From: JBDUDR01 sp040002845
Lineage (GTDB): Bacteria > Actinomycetota > Actinomycetes > Propionibacteriales > Nocardioidaceae
NCBI GenBank assembly: GCA_040002845.1
Contig: JBDUDR010000107.1
Coordinates: 1-10,352 of the forward strand
Length of the DNA stretch: 10,352 nt
Direction: 5' to 3'
A model generated the notes under the pieces. It saw nothing but the letters and a program-made list of their open reading frames with translations, was not told where the DNA came from and searched no databases. This document shows, piece by piece, positions 7,350-10,352 of the stretch; position 1 is the stretch's first letter; each line of letters begins with the position of its first letter. Position numbers and translations under genes: made by a program.

Positions 7350-7561
7350 AGACGCCGTCCGGTCACCAGAAACAATCTCAAAACGCAACAGGCTTCATTG
7401 CACACGGGTCTGCGGACACAGCGCGGGCGAGTGCGCCGCGCGCGAGTGGAACACCTCACAACCCGGTCATCAACGCGATCAGTCGCCGTACGCTGCCAAC
7501 AGCTAAGGCACCGCTGGCCGGACCGAGACTCTTCCGGCTGACCCGCACGGAGGCGCTCGAC

Positions 7562-9559
7562 ATGCGCGACAAGCCCTGGGTGATGCGCACGTACGCAGGA
7601 CACTCGTCCGCGGGGGAGTCCAACGCACTCTTCCGCACGAATCTCGCCAAGGGCCAGACCGGTCTCTCCGTCGCGTTCGACCTCCCCACGCAGCTCGGGT
7701 ACGACCCGGATTCGCCGCTGGCGATCGGGGAGGTGGGGAGGGTAGGAGTCCCGATCCCTCATCTGGGCGAGATGCGCCGGCTGTTCGAAGGCATCCCGCT
7801 GGCCGGTATGAACACCTCGATGACCATCAACGCCACCGCGATGTGGCTGCTGGCGTTGTACCAGGTCGTCGCGGAGGAGCAGGCCGGTGGACGAGCCTCC
7901 GAGGTCGTTCCACGGCTCCAGGGCACCACGCAGAACGACATCATCAAGGAATACCTCTCCCGTGGGACGTATGTGTTCCCGCCCGATCAGTCGCTGCGGC
8001 TGACCACCGACGTGATCGCCTACGCGGTCAACGAGCTGCCGAAGTGGAACCCGATCAACATCTGCAGCTACCACTTGCAGGAGGCTGGTGCCACGCCGAC
8101 CCAGGAGCTGGCGTACGCACTCTGCACTGCGATCGCCGTGCTCGACGGAGTCCGCGACTCCGGGCAGGTCAGCCCGCAAGACTTCCCCACCGTGGTCGGC
8201 CGTACGTCGTTCTTCGTCAACGCAGGAGTCCGGTTCGTCGAGGAGATGTGCAAGATGCGGGCCTTCGTCGCGATGTGGGACGAGCTGACGCGCGAACGGT
8301 ACGCCGTCAAGGACCCGACCACCCGCAGGTTCCGGTACGGCGTACAGGTCAACTCGCTCGGTCTCACCGAGGCGCAGCCCGAGAACAACGTCCAGCGGAT
8401 CGTGCTGGAGATGCTCGGCGTCACGATGTCGAGGAGCGCTCGCGCCCGGGCGGTCCAGCTGCCCGCATGGAACGAAGCGCTCGGACTGCCCCGGCCATGG
8501 GACCAGCAGTGGTCGCTGAGGTTGCAGCAGGTGCTGGCGTACGAGTCCGACCTGCTGGAGTACGACGACTTGTTCGACGGCTCCGCAGTTGTCGAGAAGA
8601 AGGTGGCTGAGCTTGTTCAGGATGCTCACGCGGAGATGGATCGGGTCCAGGCCATGGGGGGAGCTCTGGCAGCTGTCGAGTCCGGCTACATGAAGCAGCA
8701 GATGGTCAGCGCACTCGCGGCTCGTCGCGCGCGAATCGAGTCCGGAGACCAACCGGTGATCGGCGTCAACGCCTTCGTAGAGACGGAGCCGTCGCCGCTG
8801 ACCGCTGATCCGGCCGCGGCTGTCCAGACTGCTCACCCCGACGCGGAGTCCTCCGCGGTCGACTCCGTGCAAGCCTGGCGGCGGTCCCGTGACCAGTCGG
8901 CCGTCGCTGCCGCGCTCGATCGGCTTCGGGCGGACGCGAAGACCGACGTCAACTTGATGCCCGCGACGCTGGCGGCCGCCCGCGCCGGCGCGACCACAGG
9001 CGAGTGGACGCAGGCGCTGCGCGAGGTGTTCGGGGAGTTCCGTCCGCCGACTGGTGTCTCAGCGGCAGTCGCAGCTGCCGATGCCGGCTCTGAGCTGCGA
9101 ACCCTGCGGGCCGGTGTTCAACGTACCGGCGACGACCTCGGCCGGCGGCTCCGGTTCCTGGTGGGCAAGCCCGGCCTCGATGGACACTCCAACGGCGCCG
9201 AGCAGATCGCCGTGCGAGCGCGCGACGCCGGATTCGAGGTCATCTACCAGGGAACGCGGCTCACCCCGGCACAGATCGTGGCGACCGCGGTGGCCGAGGA
9301 CGTGCACTGCGTGGGGCTCTCGGTGCTGTCCGGCTCGCACATGGAGCTCGTACCACCGATCCTGGATGGGCTCCGGGAGCAGGCGCTGGCCGGCGTGCCG
9401 GTCGTGATCGGCGGCATCATCCCGCCTGCCGATGCCGCCAACCTCCGTGCGATGGGAGTCGCTGCGGTCTTCACCTCGAAGGACTTCGGGCTGACCGAGA
9501 TTCTTGCGCGGGTGCTGGCCGAGATTCGGCGCGCCAACGCTCTCGACCCCAACATTTGA
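7562..9559 (+). CDS. meaA: Adenosylcobalamin-dependent acyl-CoA mutase, MeaA/ethylmalonyl-CoA mutase type
   Basis: Carbon-skeleton mutase of the methylmalonyl-CoA mutase superfamily, 665 residues in one chain. The N-terminal TIM-barrel (about 1-400) opens with WVMRTYAGHSSAGESN and GQTGLSVAFDLPTQLGYDP, the MeaA form of the family signature, and continues through NTSMTINATAMWLLALYQVV, LQGTTQNDIIKEYLSRGTY and GVQVNSLGLTEAQPENNVQR. A linker of about 100 residues (410-510) leads to the B12-binding domain with D540-G-H-S-N-G (His542 is the lower cobalt ligand), SVLSGSH at 587-593 and IGG at 616-618. MeaA proteins convert ethylmalonyl-CoA to methylsuccinyl-CoA in the ethylmalonyl-CoA pathway; no other pathway gene is in this window. 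The start is firm: GGAGG at 7549-7553 is 8 bases from the ATG, and the signature begins at residue 6. Isobutyryl-CoA mutase is the main alternative but is usually two separate chains. Confidence 0.92.
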   Translation: MRDKPWVMRTYAGHSSAGESNALFRTNLAKGQTGLSVAFDLPTQLGYDPDSPLAIGEVGRVGVPIPHLGEMRRLFEGIPLAGMNTSMTINATAMWLLALYQVVAEEQAGGRASEVVPRLQGTTQNDIIKEYLSRGTYVFPPDQSLRLTTDVIAYAVNELPKWNPINICSYHLQEAGATPTQELAYALCTAIAVLDGVRDSGQVSPQDFPTVVGRTSFFVNAGVRFVEEMCKMRAFVAMWDELTRERYAVKDPTTRRFRYGVQVNSLGLTEAQPENNVQRIVLEMLGVTMSRSARARAVQLPAWNEALGLPRPWDQQWSLRLQQVLAYESDLLEYDDLFDGSAVVEKKVAELVQDAHAEMDRVQAMGGALAAVESGYMKQQMVSALAARRARIESGDQPVIGVNAFVETEPSPLTADPAAAVQTAHPDAESSAVDSVQAWRRSRDQSAVAAALDRLRADAKTDVNLMPATLAAARAGATTGEWTQALREVFGEFRPPTGVSAAVAAADAGSELRTLRAGVQRTGDDLGRRLRFLVGKPGLDGHSNGAEQIAVRARDAGFEVIYQGTRLTPAQIVATAVAEDVHCVGLSVLSGSHMELVPPILDGLREQALAGVPVVIGGIIPPADAANLRAMGVAAVFTSKDFGLTEILARVLAEIRRANALDPNI

Positions 9560-9565
9560 CGCCCG

Positions 9566-9604
9566 CGATCCGACACTTATTCCGCGCGATCCGACACTTA
9601 TTCC
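9566..9604 (-). repeat. 21-base tandem repeat, two copies (left array)
   Basis: One full unit (9566-9586) and a second cut at 18 bases (9587-9604). Read on the minus strand they are the canonical unit TGTCGGATCGC...GGAATAAG found in the array at the right edge of the window, so the two arrays face each other. It starts 7 bases after the mutase stop codon. Confidence 0.9.
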
Positions 9605-9642
9605 AAGGCCCGCAGCCCGGCACAGGTCACGGCCCGCCACCG

Positions 9643-9705
9643 GTCGGGGCGATGGATCGAAGCACCCGGCGGTGTTGCCCGGTGCCACGACCCGCACGCC
9701 CCGAC
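9643..9705. terminator. Candidate bidirectional terminator, two-part stem
   Basis: An outer 9-base perfect stem (GTCGGGGCG 9643-9651 with CGCCCCGAC 9697-9705) encloses an inner hairpin (9662-9685; 5 pairs, one mismatch, 3 pairs, 6-base loop). It sits between the stop of the mutase and the stop of the convergent secreted-protein gene, where a shared terminator would be expected. No T run follows; many actinobacterial terminators lack one. Confidence 0.45.
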
Positions 9706-9722
9706 AAAACCGTACCTCTGTG

Positions 9723-10169
9723 TCAGAAGTGGTACTTCACAGTGACGAACGCCTTGTTGCTGTTCGGCGAAGAGTGGCCAGTGACCGTACCCCGCGCGCC
9801 CTTGAACCGCCCAGCACCACCGGTCACCTTGCCAGCGAACTGGCCGGACGCGTCCTGGACCACCTGCACGTAGAGCAGACCCCCCTTGCGAGCAGCGGCT
9901 ACGCGGATGAACGCCTTGTGGGTCTGTACGTTGAACTTTCCGCTCAAGGTGTCAAAGCCGACGACCTTGCCGTGGTGACGCTCGATCTCGGTTCCGACGA
10001 ACGTGCCATTGCCTGTGTTGTGTTGCCCCGTCTGAGTGGCCACGAACTTCAGAGTGTGGACCGTTGCGGCTGCCGAAGCAGTGTCGACTGTGCTGGCCAC
10101 TCCAAGGCCGGCGGCCACCATGGTGACGGAGGCGACGCCGACGGCAATTTGCCGTTTGGTGATCTTCAA
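9723..10169 (-). CDS. Small secreted protein, dirigent/allene oxide cyclase-like barrel (tentative)
   Basis: A 148-residue exported protein. The N-terminus is a clear Sec signal peptide: MKITKRQ, a hydrophobic core VGVASVTMVAAGLGVAS, and an alanine-rich cleavage zone TASAAA near residues 30-35. The mature part of about 115 residues is built from short alternating strands with many Gly and few Cys: GNGTFVGTEIERHHGKVVGF, RKGGLLYVQVVQD, GKVTGGAGRFKGARGTVTGH and a final NKAFVTVKYHF. The order "new function or property, strand, G-G-x-G-x-F-x-G-A-x-G" is what I know from bacterial relatives of dirigent and allene oxide cyclase proteins; the enzymatic role, if any, is unknown. Start: a TTG at 10169 with GGGAG 7 bases upstream; no in-frame ATG gives a better signal peptide. 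It stands alone, convergent to the mutase, and is flanked by oppositely oriented 21-base repeat arrays. Confidence 0.75.
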   Translation of the reverse strand: MKITKRQIAVGVASVTMVAAGLGVASTVDTASAAATVHTLKFVATQTGQHNTGNGTFVGTEIERHHGKVVGFDTLSGKFNVQTHKAFIRVAAARKGGLLYVQVVQDASGQFAGKVTGGAGRFKGARGTVTGHSSPNSNKAFVTVKYHF

Positions 10170-10258
10170 GATCAGGCTCCCTTCCTGGGGAAATGTCCGG
10201 GGTCATGCTACTCCGGGTGTGTGGTGTGGCCGGGACAGATGCCGGCTCGTGCGGCAGG
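10170..10258 (-). promoter_or_regulatory. Upstream region of the secreted-protein gene
   Basis: This holds the ribosome site (AGGAAGGGAG read on the minus strand, just upstream of the TTG start) and a -10-like TAGCAT read on the minus strand about 45 bases upstream. There is no convincing -35 hexamer. The repeat array begins directly behind this segment, so any promoter must lie between the array and the gene or inside the array. Confidence 0.3.
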
Positions 10259-10352
10259 TGTCGGATGGCGAGGAATAACTGTCGGATCGCGAGGAATAAG
10301 TGTCGGATCGCGCGGAATAAGTGTCGGATCGCGCGGAATAAGTGTCGGATCG
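10259..10352 (+). repeat. 21-base tandem repeat array, at least 4.5 copies (runs off the window)
   Basis: Units start at 10259, 10280, 10301, 10322 and 10343 (cut by the edge). The unit is TGTCGGATCGC...GGAATAAG with no spacer. Units 3 and 4 are identical, unit 2 differs at one base, and unit 1, nearest the gene, differs at three. The same unit in inverted orientation occurs at 9566-9604. It is not a CRISPR array: there are no unique spacers. Confidence 0.93.

Larger units (their letters stand above)
6673..7561. other. 889-base region with no supportable gene, filled with short repeats
   Basis: No frame here resembles a known protein. The longest open frames lack a ribosome site, are very rich in Arg and Cys, and have third-position base use unlike the neighbouring genes. 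What the region does contain is repeats: a 10-base palindrome CGTTCGAACG just after the STAS stop (6674-6683), 21-base tandem units, an exact 28-base direct repeat, a 17-base motif in three copies and two orientations, and several long inverted repeats, listed separately. The last 12 bases or so carry the ribosome site of the mutase. It may be a landing zone of small palindromic elements or the eroded remains of one larger element. Confidence 0.7.

Noticed and set aside
7254..7541. A 95-codon frame with a fair ribosome site (GGGAGA at 7241-7246) upstream of the mutase
   Set aside because: Third-position GC is low for this genome, the product is Arg-rich and resembles nothing I know, and it crosses repeat motifs.
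6673..7561. Remnant of an insertion sequence or transposase
   Set aside because: No transposase-like peptide in any frame and no clear terminal repeats with target duplication; only short repeats are seen.
7088..8872. Long minus-strand open frame of 594 codons opposite the mutase
   Set aside because: It is the antisense shadow of a clearly conserved gene in GC-rich DNA; the translation has no recognisable domain.
10259..10352. CRISPR array
   Set aside because: The 21-base units follow one another without spacers and no cas gene is present.

Overview
The window reads as chromosomal DNA of a high-GC Gram-positive bacterium (Actinomycetota). The reasons are the GC-rich third codon positions, the actinobacterial order atpA-G-D-C followed by a DUF2550 membrane protein and a PduO-type adenosyltransferase, and a MeaA-type mutase of the kind found in Streptomyces and its relatives. 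Propionibacteriales (Nocardioidaceae or Propionibacteriaceae) is my best guess at order level, from gene order and not from any search.

Bases 1-3978 (+ strand) hold the end of the F1F0-ATP synthase operon: the C-terminal part of alpha (cut by the window edge), complete gamma, beta and epsilon, then a DUF2550 gene. Bases 4000-6072 (- strand) hold a two-gene unit, transcribed as aldehyde dehydrogenase (succinate-semialdehyde type) and then cob(I)alamin adenosyltransferase. It converges on the ATP synthase operon with only 21 bases between stop codons. An AT-rich divergent promoter region (about 6073-6363) carries a perfect 7+7 inverted repeat that looks like an operator. It separates the dehydrogenase from a small STAS-domain gene (6364-6672, + strand) whose usual phospho-acceptor serine is alanine.

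Bases 6673-7561 contain no gene I can support. They hold a patchwork of short repeats and inverted repeats: 21-base tandem units, a 28-base exact direct repeat, a 17-base motif in three copies and two orientations, and a 60-base long hairpin. Bases 7562-9559 (+ strand) encode a MeaA/ethylmalonyl-CoA mutase-like, adenosylcobalamin-dependent mutase with a fused C-terminal B12-binding domain. Last is a small secreted protein (9723-10169, - strand), probably a dirigent/allene-oxide-cyclase-like barrel. It is flanked by 21-base tandem repeats that point in opposite directions on its two sides.

Functionally, the ATP synthase genes are housekeeping. The adenosyltransferase makes the cofactor that the mutase 3 kb away needs, so the two may be linked in metabolism, although they are not in one operon. 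I found no complete mobile element, CRISPR array, tRNA or rRNA. The parts least explained by known genes are the repeat patchwork at 6700-7420 and the inverted 21-base arrays around the secreted-protein gene.
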